The notes below the pieces were generated by a model. The model did not search any database. It was not told the DNA's origin and saw only the letters and a program-made list of their open reading frames with translations. This document shows positions 1 through 8,454 of a stretch of 64,000 nt of DNA, in pieces. The position numbers and the translations under genes are program-made. This DNA is from Thermocatellispora tengchongensis (GTDB lineage: Bacteria; Actinomycetota; Actinomycetes; Streptosporangiales; Streptosporangiaceae): assembly GCF_014202315.1 (NCBI RefSeq), contig NZ_JACHGN010000008.1, positions 353,342 through 417,341 of the forward strand, given 5' to 3'. How positions within the stretch are numbered: position 1 is the stretch's first letter; each line of letters opens with the position of its first letter.

Positions 1-2
1 AG

Positions 3-182
3 CAGACCGCCGTCCTCCTGGACCGCCTCGCCGACGTCCAGCTCCTGGAAGCCCGCGAGGCCGACCGGTACCGCATGCACGACCTGCTCCGCCTGTTCGC
101 CCGCGAACGGGCCGAGCAGGAGGACGGCGAGGACGACCGGGCGCAGGCGGCGCGGCGGGCACGGCTATTGCGGAATCCGTGA
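3..182 (+). CDS. C-terminal fragment of an AfsR/SARP-type NB-ARC regulator (5' end outside window)
   Basis: The reading frame is open from the window edge to TGA at 180-182, 59 residues. The fragment reads LLDRLADVQLLEAREADRY and then RMHDLLRLFARERA, the winged-helix/ARC2 end of the NB-ARC module in AfsR- and SARP-type regulators. In that family this segment holds the nucleotide-bound switch in its off state. The protein stops about 30 residues later, so it lacks the long TPR tail of AfsR itself. Being cut by the window, its N-terminal SARP domain cannot be confirmed. It lies upstream of and co-directional with the biosynthetic locus, so a pathway regulator is possible. Confidence 0.75.
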   Translation, partial: QTAVLLDRLADVQLLEAREADRYRMHDLLRLFARERAEQEDGEDDRAQAARRARLLRNP

Positions 183-297
183 CCGGCGCCTACCTACACA
201 GATATGTGTGGCCCGGGGTATAGCCGCATTCAACATTATTGGCGACATGGCCGGCACCTTGCGGAATTCGCGGGAACACGTAGGGGAAAGGGCGGAC

Positions 298-1728
298 GTG
301 TCGGAGCTGATCGGTGTCGATGAGTGTGAAAACCTCACCGTGAAACAGGTCCAGGACCTGTACAGAAGGTATGTCAGCCGCAGTCAGGTCAACCTCATGA
401 CCTCCTTCGGCTTCGGCCGGGAACTCGTCGAGCGCGCCGAGGGCGCCTGGATCTGGACGCGCGACGGCCGCCGCATCCTCGACGTGACCGGAGGGGTCGG
501 CGTGCTCAACCACGGTCACAACCACCCGCGCATCCTCGACGCGCGCCGCCGGTTCGCCGAGCGGGGGCGCATGGAGGTGCACAAGGCGTTCTTCTCCCCG
601 TACGTCGCCGCGCTGAGCCACAACGTGGCCGAGCTGCTGCCGGGCGACCTGAACATCTCCTACTTCCCCAACTCGGGCGCCGAGGCCAACGAGGGCGCCG
701 TGAAGATGGCGTACAAGTACCACGGCGGGCGGCGCAACACGATCCTGCGCTCCGACATCAGCTTCCACGGCAAGACCCTCGGCGCGGGCAGCCTGACCGG
801 CTCGGCCGAGAACTCCTTCCGCTTCCCCGGGCTGCCGGGGATCGTGGTGTACCCCTACGGCGACGTCGGGGCGGTGCGGGCGGCGATCGAGGCCGCGCGG
901 ACCCCCGACGGCTGCGACGTCTACGCGATCATGGCCGAGCCGTTCAGCGCGTCCAGCATGCGCTCGTGGTCCGAGCCCGACCTGTACGAGCTGCGGCGGC
1001 TCTGCGACGCGAACGACATCATGCTCATCTTCGACGAGGTCTACACGGGGTGGGGCAAGACCGGCAGCCTGTTCTACTTCATGCGCTATCCCGACCTGCT
1101 GCCCGACATCCTCGTCTACTCCAAGTCGCTGGGCGGCGGCAAGGCGTCGATCTCCGGATACACCGCGCGCGAGCCCGTCTTCCGCAAGGCGTACGACCGG
1201 CTCTCCGACGTCATCCTGCACAGCACGACGTACTACGGGTTCGGCGAGGAGACCGTCACCGCGATCGAGGCGATCAACGTGGTCGTCGAGGACGACTATC
1301 CCGCGCGGGCGCGGCAGATCGAGCGCATCCTGCGACCCGGCCTGGAGAACATCCACAAGCGCCACCCCGACGTGGTCGGGCGGGTGGCCGGCACCGGGGC
1401 GCTGTGGGGGGTGTTCCTGATCGGCGGCCCCAAGGTGCTCGACCTGGCCGCCAAGCTGGCGCCGGGCTTCTCCGGCGACCCGAACTTCCGCACCAAGCTG
1501 ATCACCCTGTCCGTGATCGCCGACCTGTACCGCGAGCACGGCATCGTCTCGTACTACAGCCCGAACGCCGACAACCCCCTCGTCGTCGCGCCGACCCTCA
1601 CCATCGAACCCGACGACGTCGAGTACTTCCTGGACGGCCTGGACAAGACGCTGGCCAAGGGCCTGCCGCGGCTGCTCGGCCGGTTCGTGCGGGAGAAGGT
1701 GGGGTCGCGGTGGGCCACCGGGTCGTAG
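298..1728 (+). CDS. Class III PLP-dependent aminotransferase
   Basis: A cytosolic fold-type I aminotransferase. The N-terminal part has GxWIWTRDGRRILDVTGG; the cofactor aspartate is in LIFDEVYTGWGKTG, and the Schiff-base lysine is most likely the K of VYSKSLGGGKAS. At about 476 residues the length suits the family. The frame opens at GTG 208, but GTG 298 is preferred because AGGGGAAAGG (282-291) sits at ribosome-binding distance. It is the first gene of a tight three-gene run: its stop overlaps the epimerase start by 19 bp. The substrate cannot be read from sequence; beside an epimerase and glycosyltransferases it may make an amino sugar or amino-acyl unit. Start uncertain, family secure. Confidence 0.88.
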   Translation: MSELIGVDECENLTVKQVQDLYRRYVSRSQVNLMTSFGFGRELVERAEGAWIWTRDGRRILDVTGGVGVLNHGHNHPRILDARRRFAERGRMEVHKAFFSPYVAALSHNVAELLPGDLNISYFPNSGAEANEGAVKMAYKYHGGRRNTILRSDISFHGKTLGAGSLTGSAENSFRFPGLPGIVVYPYGDVGAVRAAIEAARTPDGCDVYAIMAEPFSASSMRSWSEPDLYELRRLCDANDIMLIFDEVYTGWGKTGSLFYFMRYPDLLPDILVYSKSLGGGKASISGYTAREPVFRKAYDRLSDVILHSTTYYGFGEETVTAIEAINVVVEDDYPARARQIERILRPGLENIHKRHPDVVGRVAGTGALWGVFLIGGPKVLDLAAKLAPGFSGDPNFRTKLITLSVIADLYREHGIVSYYSPNADNPLVVAPTLTIEPDDVEYFLDGLDKTLAKGLPRLLGRFVREKVGSRWATGS

Positions 1729-2750
1729 TGACCGGCAGCGCCGGGATGCTCGGCGGCCACCTCGTCCGGCGGCTCGCGCTCGACGGCCACGACGTGCTCG
1801 GCGTGGATCTGCGCCCGCACCCCGTCCCGCCGCCGGGAGCGCGGCATCTGCGCGGCGACGTGCGCGACCTGGCGCTGATGACCGAGGCGATGGCCGGGGC
1901 GGACGCGGTCGTGCACTGTGCGGGCGCGCTGCCGAGCTACCCGGCCCAGCAGATCCACGACGTGATCGTGGGCGGCACCCGCACGGTGCTGGAGGCCGGG
2001 CGCCGCGCCGGCGTGGAGCGGGTGGTCCACATCTCCTCCACCGCCGTGTACGGGCTGCCGAAGCTGGTGCCCACGCCGGAGGAGCATCCGCGTGAGCCGG
2101 TCGATCCCTACACCAGGGCCAAGGCCGAGGCGGAGGAACTGGCCGAGAAGTACCGGGCCGGGGGCATGTGCGTGCCGATCCTGCGCCCCAAGACCTTCCT
2201 CGGGCCGGGCCGGATGGGCCTGTTCGCGATGCTGTTCGAGTGGGCCGAGGAGGGCCGCAACTTCCCGGTCCTGGGCCGCGGGGACGTGCGCATCCAGATG
2301 TTCGCCGTGGAGGACCTGGTGGACGCCGTGATCGGCGTGCTCCACGCCCCGCCCGGCGTGGCGGACGACACCTACAACATGGCCGCCGCCGAGTTCGGCA
2401 CGCTGCGGGAGGACTTCCAGGCGGTGCTGGACGCGGCCGGCCACGGCAAGCGGGTCGTCGCGCTGCCCGCCCGCCCCGCCCTGGCGGGGCTGCGCCTGCT
2501 GGAGCGGAGCCGGCTGTCCCCGGTGTACGGGCGGCTGGTGCGCAAGCTGCTCGCCGACTCCTACGTCAGCATCGACAAGGCCCGGGAACGGCTCGGCTTC
2601 CGGCCGCGGCTGTCCAACCGGGACGCGATCCTGCGCGCGTACGCCTGGTGGCGGGAGCACCGCGCGGCCGGTACGGCGCGGGGCGCGGGCCAGACGAGCC
2701 GCGACGCGTGGCGGCAGGGCGCGCTGTCGCTGGCGAAGGTCTTCTTCTGA
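1710..2750 (+). CDS. NAD(P)-dependent epimerase/dehydratase (extended SDR)
   Basis: An extended short-chain dehydrogenase of 346 residues. The Rossmann glycine motif TGSAGMLGG is at residues 8-16; the catalytic serine region is ISSTAVYG and the YxxxK pair is in YTRAK. GTG 1710 is chosen because it places the glycine motif at the N terminus and follows GGAGAAGG at 1691-1698. The start overlaps the aminotransferase by 19 bp, so translation is probably coupled. The family acts on nucleotide sugars or sterol-like alcohols. Next to a decaprenyl-phosphate pentosyl transferase homologue, modification of an activated sugar is the simplest role, but the substrate is not shown. Confidence 0.87.
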   Translation: MGHRVVVTGSAGMLGGHLVRRLALDGHDVLGVDLRPHPVPPPGARHLRGDVRDLALMTEAMAGADAVVHCAGALPSYPAQQIHDVIVGGTRTVLEAGRRAGVERVVHISSTAVYGLPKLVPTPEEHPREPVDPYTRAKAEAEELAEKYRAGGMCVPILRPKTFLGPGRMGLFAMLFEWAEEGRNFPVLGRGDVRIQMFAVEDLVDAVIGVLHAPPGVADDTYNMAAAEFGTLREDFQAVLDAAGHGKRVVALPARPALAGLRLLERSRLSPVYGRLVRKLLADSYVSIDKARERLGFRPRLSNRDAILRAYAWWREHRAAGTARGAGQTSRDAWRQGALSLAKVFF

Positions 2751-2766
2751 GCGGCCGGGGTTGAGC

Positions 2767-3723
2767 ATGCACGTCGTCGAATCGGCGGACGCGCCGCAGA
2801 GCCCGGGGCGTGCGGGGCCGGCGCCCGGAGTGCGGCCCCGTACGCGCCTGGCGGACCTCGCCGCCCTGATCCGCCCCTCGCACGCGGCCAAGGCGATCCT
2901 CCTCGTGCCGATCGCGCTCGTCGCCGCCTCACCGTGGCGCCTGGCCGAGGTGGGCGGGATCGCGCTGGCCACGCTGGCGTTCATCCTGGCCTCCGCCGCC
3001 GTCTACATCGGCAACGACATCGCCGACCGGCACCGTGACCGGCACCATCCCGTCAAGTGCCGCCGCCCGATCGCGGCCGGGCGCGTGGGCCCCCTGACCG
3101 CGTGCCTCTACTGCGGGGTCCTGCTCGCGCTGCTCGGCGCCATCGTCGCCCGGGAGCCGGGGGCGTACTGGCCGGTGCTGGTGTACCTCGCGCTCAACGT
3201 CGCCTACAGCCGCCATCTCAAGCACCTGCCGCTGGTGGACGTGGGCACGGTGGCGTTCGGCTTCGTCCTGCGCGTGGTGCAGGGGTACGAGGTGACCGGA
3301 GGGCCGGTGGCCGCCTGGCTGCTGGTCGCGGTGTTCTCGATGTCCCTGCTGCTGCTCCTCGGCAAGCGCCGCCAGGAGCTGCTGGAGACCGGGGCCGCGC
3401 ACCGGCCGGCGCTGCGCGGCTACTCGATGGAGCTGACCAACTGGCTGCTGCAGATCGCCTCCGTGCTCGCCCTCATCTCCGGCCTGATGTACCTGCGTGA
3501 CGAGGGCCCGTTCGGCCCGGAGCACGGCCAGACGGCGATGCTGCTGTCCACCCCGTTCGCGTTGCTGGCCCTGTTCCGCTACCTGCAGATCCAGTTGGTG
3601 GACGAGGACGGCGGCGACCCGGTGCGCGTCCTGCTGCGCGACCGGGTCATGGTCGCCAACGCCGTGGTGTGGGCCGCGACCCTGGGCGTGACGCTCCTGC
3701 TGGCCCGCAACACCCACCTGTGA
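2767..3723 (+). CDS. UbiA-family decaprenyl-phosphate phosphoribosyltransferase-like membrane enzyme
   Basis: An integral membrane protein of about 318 residues with eight or nine hydrophobic segments. The signature NDIADRHRDRHHPVKCRRPI matches the NDxxDxxxDxxHPxKxxRP motif of the UbiA branch that includes mycobacterial Rv3806c, which transfers phosphoribose from PRPP to decaprenyl phosphate; the aspartates bind Mg. ATG 2767 is preferred to the in-frame TTG at 2761. Mycobacteria use the reaction to supply cell-wall arabinose. Here the neighbours (aminotransferase, epimerase, GT2 enzymes, sulfotransferase) suggest a dedicated polyprenyl-phosphate sugar rather than arabinogalactan. Family assignment is firm; donor and product are inferred. 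Confidence 0.88.
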   Translation: MHVVESADAPQSPGRAGPAPGVRPRTRLADLAALIRPSHAAKAILLVPIALVAASPWRLAEVGGIALATLAFILASAAVYIGNDIADRHRDRHHPVKCRRPIAAGRVGPLTACLYCGVLLALLGAIVAREPGAYWPVLVYLALNVAYSRHLKHLPLVDVGTVAFGFVLRVVQGYEVTGGPVAAWLLVAVFSMSLLLLLGKRRQELLETGAAHRPALRGYSMELTNWLLQIASVLALISGLMYLRDEGPFGPEHGQTAMLLSTPFALLALFRYLQIQLVDEDGGDPVRVLLRDRVMVANAVVWAATLGVTLLLARNTHL

Positions 3724-3750
3724 CCCCGCATCTCGTGACCCCGCATCTCG
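3721..3750 (+). repeat. 15-bp tandem duplication spanning a stop codon
   Basis: The unit TGACCCCGCATCTCG is present twice in perfect copies (3721-3735, 3736-3750), followed by a third TGA. The first TGA is the stop of the prenyltransferase gene. Because the period is 15 bp the stop is repeated in frame. See the finding on stop-spanning repeats. Confidence 0.9.
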
Positions 3751-3768
3751 TGACACGGAAGGAAGGAC

Positions 3769-4539
3769 ATGGACGTCCGCTTACTGGGACCGGTCGAGGT
3801 GACCGCCGGGGACCGGCGCGTGCCGCTGGGGCCGCCCCAGCGGCGCGCGGTGCTCGCCGCCCTGGCCCTCGACGCCAACCGCCCGGTATCGCTCCCGGCG
3901 CTGGCCGAGCGGGTGTGGGATCTCCCGCCCGACCGCGCGGCCGACTCGCTGTACGCCCACATCGCGCGCCTGCGCCGGGCGCTGGCGGCGACCGCGGTGT
4001 CCATCGAGCGCCGCGGCGGCGGGTACGTGCTGGAGGTCGATCCCGACCGGGTGGACGCCCACCGGTTCCTGAGCCTGACGAGACGGGCGCAGACCGGCGA
4101 CGACCGCACCCGCGCCGCGCTGCTGGCCGAGGCGATGGAGCTGTGGCGCGGCGCGCCGCTGACCGGCATCCCGGGGGAGTGGGCCGCCCGGATGCGGTAC
4201 GGCATCGAGCAGCAGTTCGTCGGCGCGCTCGCCACCTGGGCCCAGGCGCAGCTGCGGATGGGACGTCCCGAGGTGGTGGTCGCCGAGCTCACCCCCCTGG
4301 TGCCCCGCTACCCGCTGGCCGAGCCGCTGGCGAGCATGCTGATGCGCGGCCTGTGCGCCCTGGGCCGCACCGCCGAGGCGGTGGCCCTGTACGCCCGCCT
4401 GCGCGCGTACCTCGCCGATCATCTGGGCATCGGGCCGGGGCCGGAGCTGCGCGCGCTGCACCGGGAGATCCTGCGCGGCGGCCACGACCCGGTGGTGCGG
4501 GAGCCGCTGCTCGTCCCGGTCACCGGCGCACCGAGATGA
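3769..4539 (+). CDS. SARP-family transcriptional regulator (OmpR-type wHTH + BTAD)
   Basis: A 256-residue small SARP. Residues about 1-95 form the OmpR/PhoB-like winged helix (LLGPVEVTAGDRRVPLG, then SLYAHIARLRRAL); residues about 100-245 form the BTAD helical domain (VDAHRFLSLTRRAQ, LWRGAPLTGI, YPLAEPLASMLMRGL, HLGIGPGPELRALH). SARPs activate antibiotic and other secondary-metabolite clusters by binding direct repeats at 11-bp pitch next to -35. ATG 3769 follows GGAAGGA. Its 3' end overlaps the convergent EEP gene by 20 bp. It is the likely activator of this locus and the best candidate to bind the repeat arrays at 9486-9548. Confidence 0.93.
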   Translation: MDVRLLGPVEVTAGDRRVPLGPPQRRAVLAALALDANRPVSLPALAERVWDLPPDRAADSLYAHIARLRRALAATAVSIERRGGGYVLEVDPDRVDAHRFLSLTRRAQTGDDRTRAALLAEAMELWRGAPLTGIPGEWAARMRYGIEQQFVGALATWAQAQLRMGRPEVVVAELTPLVPRYPLAEPLASMLMRGLCALGRTAEAVALYARLRAYLADHLGIGPGPELRALHREILRGGHDPVVREPLLVPVTGAPR

Positions 4540-5686
4540 CCAGGCGCTGGCCGCTGTGGTCGGACATGCCGCCGGAGCGGACCAGCTCGTACTCGTGCAC
4601 GGTGACCTCGGGCGTGGCGAAGGCCCAGTCGATCCGCCACCACGGCCGGCGGTCGTTCCAGGTGGCGGGGTAGAGCGAGCCGAGGGCCGGGGCGGCGTCG
4701 CGCATCCGGTCCGGCAGCAGGCGCAGGATGCCCATCGCGGGTGAGGCGTTGAAGTCGCCGGCCAGCACGGCCGGGTGCGGGTTGGCGCCGGCGTCGGCCG
4801 CGAGCGCGCGGAGGTTGGCCCGCCGCAGCCGGTGCTGCTCCGGGCTGAGCCGGCGGGGGTCCAGGCCGCGGTAGGCGGAGTCCACCGGCGAGTTGATGTG
4901 CGTGTTGTAGAACGAGACGGTACGGCCGCCGACGCGCAGGTCGGTGCGCAGCGTCTTGACCGTGTGGAAGTCGGGCATGGACGAGCCGGGCGGCACCGCC
5001 CTGTCCCGTTCCTCCTCCGCCCACGGGCGCAGGTCGATGCCGCGCTGGAGGACGATCGGGAAGCGCGAGAGCGTCACCAGCTCGCTCGCCACGGCGATGT
5101 GGTGGCCGGGGAACTCCCGGCGCAGCCTGGCCAGGTCGTCCACCCGTATCGGCCGGGAGCCGGGGCCGAAGTAGACGTACTCCTGGAGCAGCAGCACGTC
5201 CGCGTCCTGCTCGCGCAGGAACCGGTAGAAGTCGCCGGCGTCGCGCGGCGGTGTGCCGGTGGCCGGCGGTCTCGGCATCCCGCCTTCCCAGCGCTGGTCC
5301 CAGTACCAGGTGTTCCAGGAGAACACGGTGATCGCATCGGGCGGGGCCGGGGCGGGGCGGTGCCACAGCGCGGCGAGGTTGATCCCGCTCGCGCCGCCGC
5401 CGAGGATCAGGCAGGCCAGCGCCACGACGGCGGTCACGCGGCGGGCCCGGCGCGTGACCAGGGCCGCCGCGAGCAGCAGGACCGGGACGACGGCGAAGGC
5501 GAACGGCGGGACCAGCTCCGGGATCTGCCACCACCAGACCCGGCCGGACAGCGCGAGGTGGAGCCCGGTGAACACCAGCCAGGCGGCGGCGGCGCCCGGA
5601 ACCGGCCGGAGCCGGCGGCGCGCCCGCGCGGCCCGGCGCGACGCGCCGGGCCGCGGCGTGACCGATGTGACCGAGGTGCCGGTCAT
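4520..5686 (-). CDS. Membrane-anchored endonuclease/exonuclease/phosphatase (EEP) family hydrolase, copy 1
   Basis: A 388-residue protein with about three N-terminal membrane spans (residues about 35-120) and a C-terminal EEP domain. Metal and catalytic motifs visible are FSWNTWYWDQ, LLLQEYVYFG, LAGDFNAS, RIDWAF and a terminal SDHSGQR, so the EEP His/Asp set looks complete. The family cleaves phosphodiesters or phosphomonoesters; an outward-facing membrane enzyme could act on polyprenyl-phosphate or lipid-linked substrates. ATG 5686 overlaps the stop of the upstream glycosyltransferase as ATGA. It is the last gene of a five-gene minus-strand operon and is paralogous to the protein at 9595-10812, which leads the divergent operon. 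Confidence 0.88.
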   Translation of the reverse strand: MTGTSVTSVTPRPGASRRAARARRRLRPVPGAAAAWLVFTGLHLALSGRVWWWQIPELVPPFAFAVVPVLLLAAALVTRRARRVTAVVALACLILGGGASGINLAALWHRPAPAPPDAITVFSWNTWYWDQRWEGGMPRPPATGTPPRDAGDFYRFLREQDADVLLLQEYVYFGPGSRPIRVDDLARLRREFPGHHIAVASELVTLSRFPIVLQRGIDLRPWAEEERDRAVPPGSSMPDFHTVKTLRTDLRVGGRTVSFYNTHINSPVDSAYRGLDPRRLSPEQHRLRRANLRALAADAGANPHPAVLAGDFNASPAMGILRLLPDRMRDAAPALGSLYPATWNDRRPWWRIDWAFATPEVTVHEYELVRSGGMSDHSGQRLVISVRR

Positions 5687-6735
5687 CGCCGTCCGCCCGG
5701 CTCGGGAGCACCCGCCCCGGCCGCCGCGGGCCGTACCGGCGGGTCGGGGTCGTAGAGCCGGCGGAACCTGGGCGAGCACGACCACCGCGCGACCCCCGCC
5801 GCCACCCCGGCCGCGATGGTCACGTTCACGACGAAGTGCACGGCACCGTAGTACAGCAGGAACAGCGGGCCCCGCCTGCGCAGCACGAACCGGTACATGC
5901 CCAGGTCGGCCAGGATCGACACGGCGAGGGCGAGGGCCGGCAGCGCGGCGCCGGCCGGGCCGAGCAGCGCCGCGGGCAGCGTGGCCACCGCCGCCAGCGC
6001 CGCCAGGCTGCCGCCGGCCCGGTTGGAGGTCTCGAACCCGCGGGCGAAGCGGCGCCGCCGCGCGTACAGCGGCACCCGGGCGCGGCCCCGCCGGTACAGC
6101 TTGCGCAGCAGCCCGCCCAGCTTGTCGTCATGGTCGTGCCGCGAGCGCACCGCGGTGGTGAGCACCATGTCGTAGCGCTGGGTGAGGCGGTGGCCGTAGT
6201 CCACCTCCTCGGTCTCGCGCAGCCGGGTGTTGAACGGGCCGATCTCCTCGAACACGCTGCGGCGCATCGCCATCAGCGCCGGGAACAGGAACGAGATCGA
6301 CCCCTCGGAGCTGGCCGTCCAGTAGTGGTACTGGAGCGCCCGGTACTCCTCGACGAGGCTGTCGCGGATCAGCGGCTCCGGGTCGTGGATGCTGCACACC
6401 GCCCCGAGCCGCGGATCGGCCGCGAGCATGCCCACCGCGACCTCGACGGCGTCGGGGTAGGCGGCCACGTCGGAGTCCGCGAACACCAGGATCTCGCCGC
6501 GGGCGTGCGCCGCGCCGAGGTTGCGCGCCGCCGCCACGCCCGCGTTGCGCCCGGTCTGGACGACCCGGACGCCGAGCCGCCGCGCCACCTCGACCGAGTC
6601 GTCGGTGCTCGCGTCGTCCACGACGATCAGCTCGACCGGCCGGTAGGTCTGGTTCTGCAACGCGCGCAGGCACAGCTCCAGCGAGGCGGCGTAGTTGTGG
6701 TTGGGCACGATCGCCGACACCAGCGGGGCGCTCAT
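5683..6735 (-). CDS. Family 2 glycosyltransferase with C-terminal membrane spans (GT-A)
   Basis: A 350-residue inverting GT2 enzyme. The nucleotide-sugar site begins VSAIVPNHNYA; VVDDASTDDS carries the first conserved aspartates and VFADSDVAAYPD the DxD metal motif. About three hydrophobic segments follow (residues about 240-320), ending in LYYGAVHFVVN. This layout, with the catalytic domain in the cytosol and a membrane tail, is common for enzymes using a polyprenyl-phosphate or membrane acceptor. It starts 3 bp after the preceding GT2 stop. It is one of four paralogues here, implying several glycosyl transfers in one pathway. Donor and acceptor unknown. Confidence 0.9.
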   Translation of the reverse strand: MSAPLVSAIVPNHNYAASLELCLRALQNQTYRPVELIVVDDASTDDSVEVARRLGVRVVQTGRNAGVAAARNLGAAHARGEILVFADSDVAAYPDAVEVAVGMLAADPRLGAVCSIHDPEPLIRDSLVEEYRALQYHYWTASSEGSISFLFPALMAMRRSVFEEIGPFNTRLRETEEVDYGHRLTQRYDMVLTTAVRSRHDHDDKLGGLLRKLYRRGRARVPLYARRRRFARGFETSNRAGGSLAALAAVATLPAALLGPAGAALPALALAVSILADLGMYRFVLRRRGPLFLLYYGAVHFVVNVTIAAGVAAGVARWSCSPRFRRLYDPDPPVRPAAAGAGAPEPGGRR

Positions 6736-6738
6736 CGC

Positions 6739-7749
6739 TCACACCCCCACCGGTACGTCGTAGGTGCGCCGGAACCGGCTCGACACCAGGCACTGGGCGG
6801 CGCCGGCGAACACCGCCACCCCGACGGTGACGTTCACCAGGAAGTGGACCGCGGCGAAGTAGACGGTGAACGGGGTGCCGGCGTAGCGGCGGACGAAGCG
6901 GTACATGCCCAGGTCCGCCGCGATCGACCCGAGCAGCAGCGCGGCCGGCGCGAGCAGCCACCCGGGGCCGAGCAGGGCCGGCAGCGGCGCGGTGACCACG
7001 GCGAACAGGGCGGCCAGCGAGCCCCACCCGCGGCTGCTGTCGGCCGGGCCGCCGTTGAAGTCCGGGCGACGCAGGTACAGCGGGATGTGCAGGCGCGCCC
7101 GGTGGAAGAACTTCGACAGCACCACGCGCAGCCGGTCGTCGTGGTCGTGCTTGCCCCTGAGCGCGGTGTCCAGCACGATCCGATACCTCTGCGTGACCCG
7201 ATGGCCGTACTCGGCGTTCTCGCTGTGCCGCAACGCCGGGTTGAGCGGCCCGATCTCGTGGAAGACCTCCGTGCGCATCGCGAAGATCGCCGAGTAGATC
7301 GTGGTGATGTCGCCCTCGTCGCCGGAGATCCAGTAGTGGAGCTGGAGGCTGCGGTACCGCTCCACGAGGCCGTCGGGGATCAGCGGCTCCGGCTCGTACG
7401 TGCCGCACACCACCCCCAGGGTGGGATCGGAGCCGAGCAGGCGCACCGCGTGCTCGACCGCGTCCGGGGCCAGCGCCACGTCCGAGTCCACGAAGAACAG
7501 CACCTCCCCGCGCGCGTGCCGCACGCCCAGGTTGCGCGCCGCCGGCGCGCCGATGTTGGTCTCGGTGACCAGGACCCGCACCCCGTGCCGGCGGGCCAGC
7601 TCCGCCGAGCCGTCGGTGCTGCGGTCATCGACGACGATCACCTCGATGTGGGGATAGGTCTGCCCCGCCAGCGCCTCCAGGCACAGGCCCAGCGTCCGGG
7701 CGTAGTTGTAGTTCGGCACGATGACCGAGACCAGCGGTGACGGCTCCAT
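6739..7749 (-). CDS. Family 2 glycosyltransferase with C-terminal membrane spans (GT-B of locus)
   Basis: A 336-residue GT2 paralogue. Motifs are VSVIVPNYNYA near residue 7, VVDDRSTDGS, and FFVDSDVALAPD with the DxD. The C-terminal part has about three membrane spans and the shared ending VYFAAVHFLVNVT. The start at ATG 7749 is well fixed, since VSVIVPNYN must lie near the N terminus and GGAGGG precedes it. The start lies 125 bp inside the 3' end of the sulfotransferase gene, an unusually long same-strand overlap. The pair of adjacent paralogues looks like a duplication. Sugar specificity is not readable. Confidence 0.9.
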   Translation of the reverse strand: MEPSPLVSVIVPNYNYARTLGLCLEALAGQTYPHIEVIVVDDRSTDGSAELARRHGVRVLVTETNIGAPAARNLGVRHARGEVLFFVDSDVALAPDAVEHAVRLLGSDPTLGVVCGTYEPEPLIPDGLVERYRSLQLHYWISGDEGDITTIYSAIFAMRTEVFHEIGPLNPALRHSENAEYGHRVTQRYRIVLDTALRGKHDHDDRLRVVLSKFFHRARLHIPLYLRRPDFNGGPADSSRGWGSLAALFAVVTAPLPALLGPGWLLAPAALLLGSIAADLGMYRFVRRYAGTPFTVYFAAVHFLVNVTVGVAVFAGAAQCLVSSRFRRTYDVPVGV

Positions 7750-8449
7750 GGTCGATGACCCTCCTTCTCGTCCGGCGCAGCAGCATCGGCGCGGCCCGCC
7801 CCCGGCCGCTGCGGGTGAACTCCGAGGTGTCGTTCACCCGGGGGAACGGCTCGTCCGGCACCGGGACCTCCAGGAACGCGCACAGCGGCGCCCAGCCCTC
7901 GCGGACGTCGAAGACGAGCAGCCGCTCGGGCGCGATGGCCGCGGCCACCCGTTCGGTGTGCGCCCGGAACAGCGCGATGGCGCGCTCCGGTTCGCGGTCG
8001 GCCGGGCGCGCGAAGGTCCGCGCGTCCAGCGTGGCGTCCACCATCCGCACGAACGCGGCCAGGTCGGTGCCCAGCAGGGACGACAGGGCGATGGCGGCCC
8101 GGCCCGGCAGGGAGTCCATGCGCCGCCGCTGCATGAACAACGTCCTGCGCATGCTGGCCAGCCACTGCTCCGGGTCGCGCACGGTGAGGACGACCTTCGC
8201 CTCCGGGTAGCGCTCGGCCAGCTCCCGCCAGTGCGCCGAGGCGGGCCCGTCCACGCACGACGCGTAGCCGGCGAGCAGGGCGTCGTAGTCCACCGGGCCT
8301 CCCGAGGCGGCGTCGAGCCAGGCCCGGATCTGCTCGGGATGCCGGAACACCTCCACCATGTGGTGGCAGGGGCCGAAGCCGAGCCGTTCCAGCGCCGTCT
8401 TCAGGGACAGCGTCCCCGTACGGCCGAAACCGGTGCCGATGACCCGCAT
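7625..8449 (-). CDS. PAPS-dependent sulfotransferase family protein
   Basis: The protein begins MRVIGTGFGRTGTLSLKTAL, the 5'-phosphosulfate-binding P-loop of the Sulfotransfer_4-like bacterial sulfotransferases; later motifs LTVRDPEQWLASM and FPRVNDTSEF complete the family pattern. It would transfer sulfate from PAPS to a hydroxyl. The family usually ends soon after the FPRVND motif; here the frame runs on for about 50 arginine/glycine-rich residues through the start of the next gene, so the tail may be an accidental extension. It starts 5 bp after the upstream GT2 stop. It predicts that the product of this locus is sulfated, which is inference. Confidence 0.88.
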   Translation of the reverse strand: MRVIGTGFGRTGTLSLKTALERLGFGPCHHMVEVFRHPEQIRAWLDAASGGPVDYDALLAGYASCVDGPASAHWRELAERYPEAKVVLTVRDPEQWLASMRRTLFMQRRRMDSLPGRAAIALSSLLGTDLAAFVRMVDATLDARTFARPADREPERAIALFRAHTERVAAAIAPERLLVFDVREGWAPLCAFLEVPVPDEPFPRVNDTSEFTRSGRGRAAPMLLRRTRRRVIDHGAVTAGLGHRAELQLRPDAGPVPGGAGGADLSPHRGDRRR

Positions 8450-8454
8450 CGGCC

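Noticed and set aside
1-182. Treating the left-edge fragment as a non-coding leader of the aminotransferase
   Set aside because: The frame reads LLDRLADVQLLEAREADRY and RMHDLLRLFARERA, a recognisable NB-ARC regulator end with a proper stop.
190-1539. Long minus-strand frame opposite the aminotransferase gene
   Set aside because: No recognisable motifs, and the plus-strand frame has clear PLP-enzyme signatures. In DNA this GC-rich, antisense frames stay open by codon bias. The same applies to most other long antisense frames.
3769-4539. Calling the SARP an AfsR-type global regulator
   Set aside because: It is only 256 residues and lacks NB-ARC and TPR domains; a small pathway-specific SARP is the better call.
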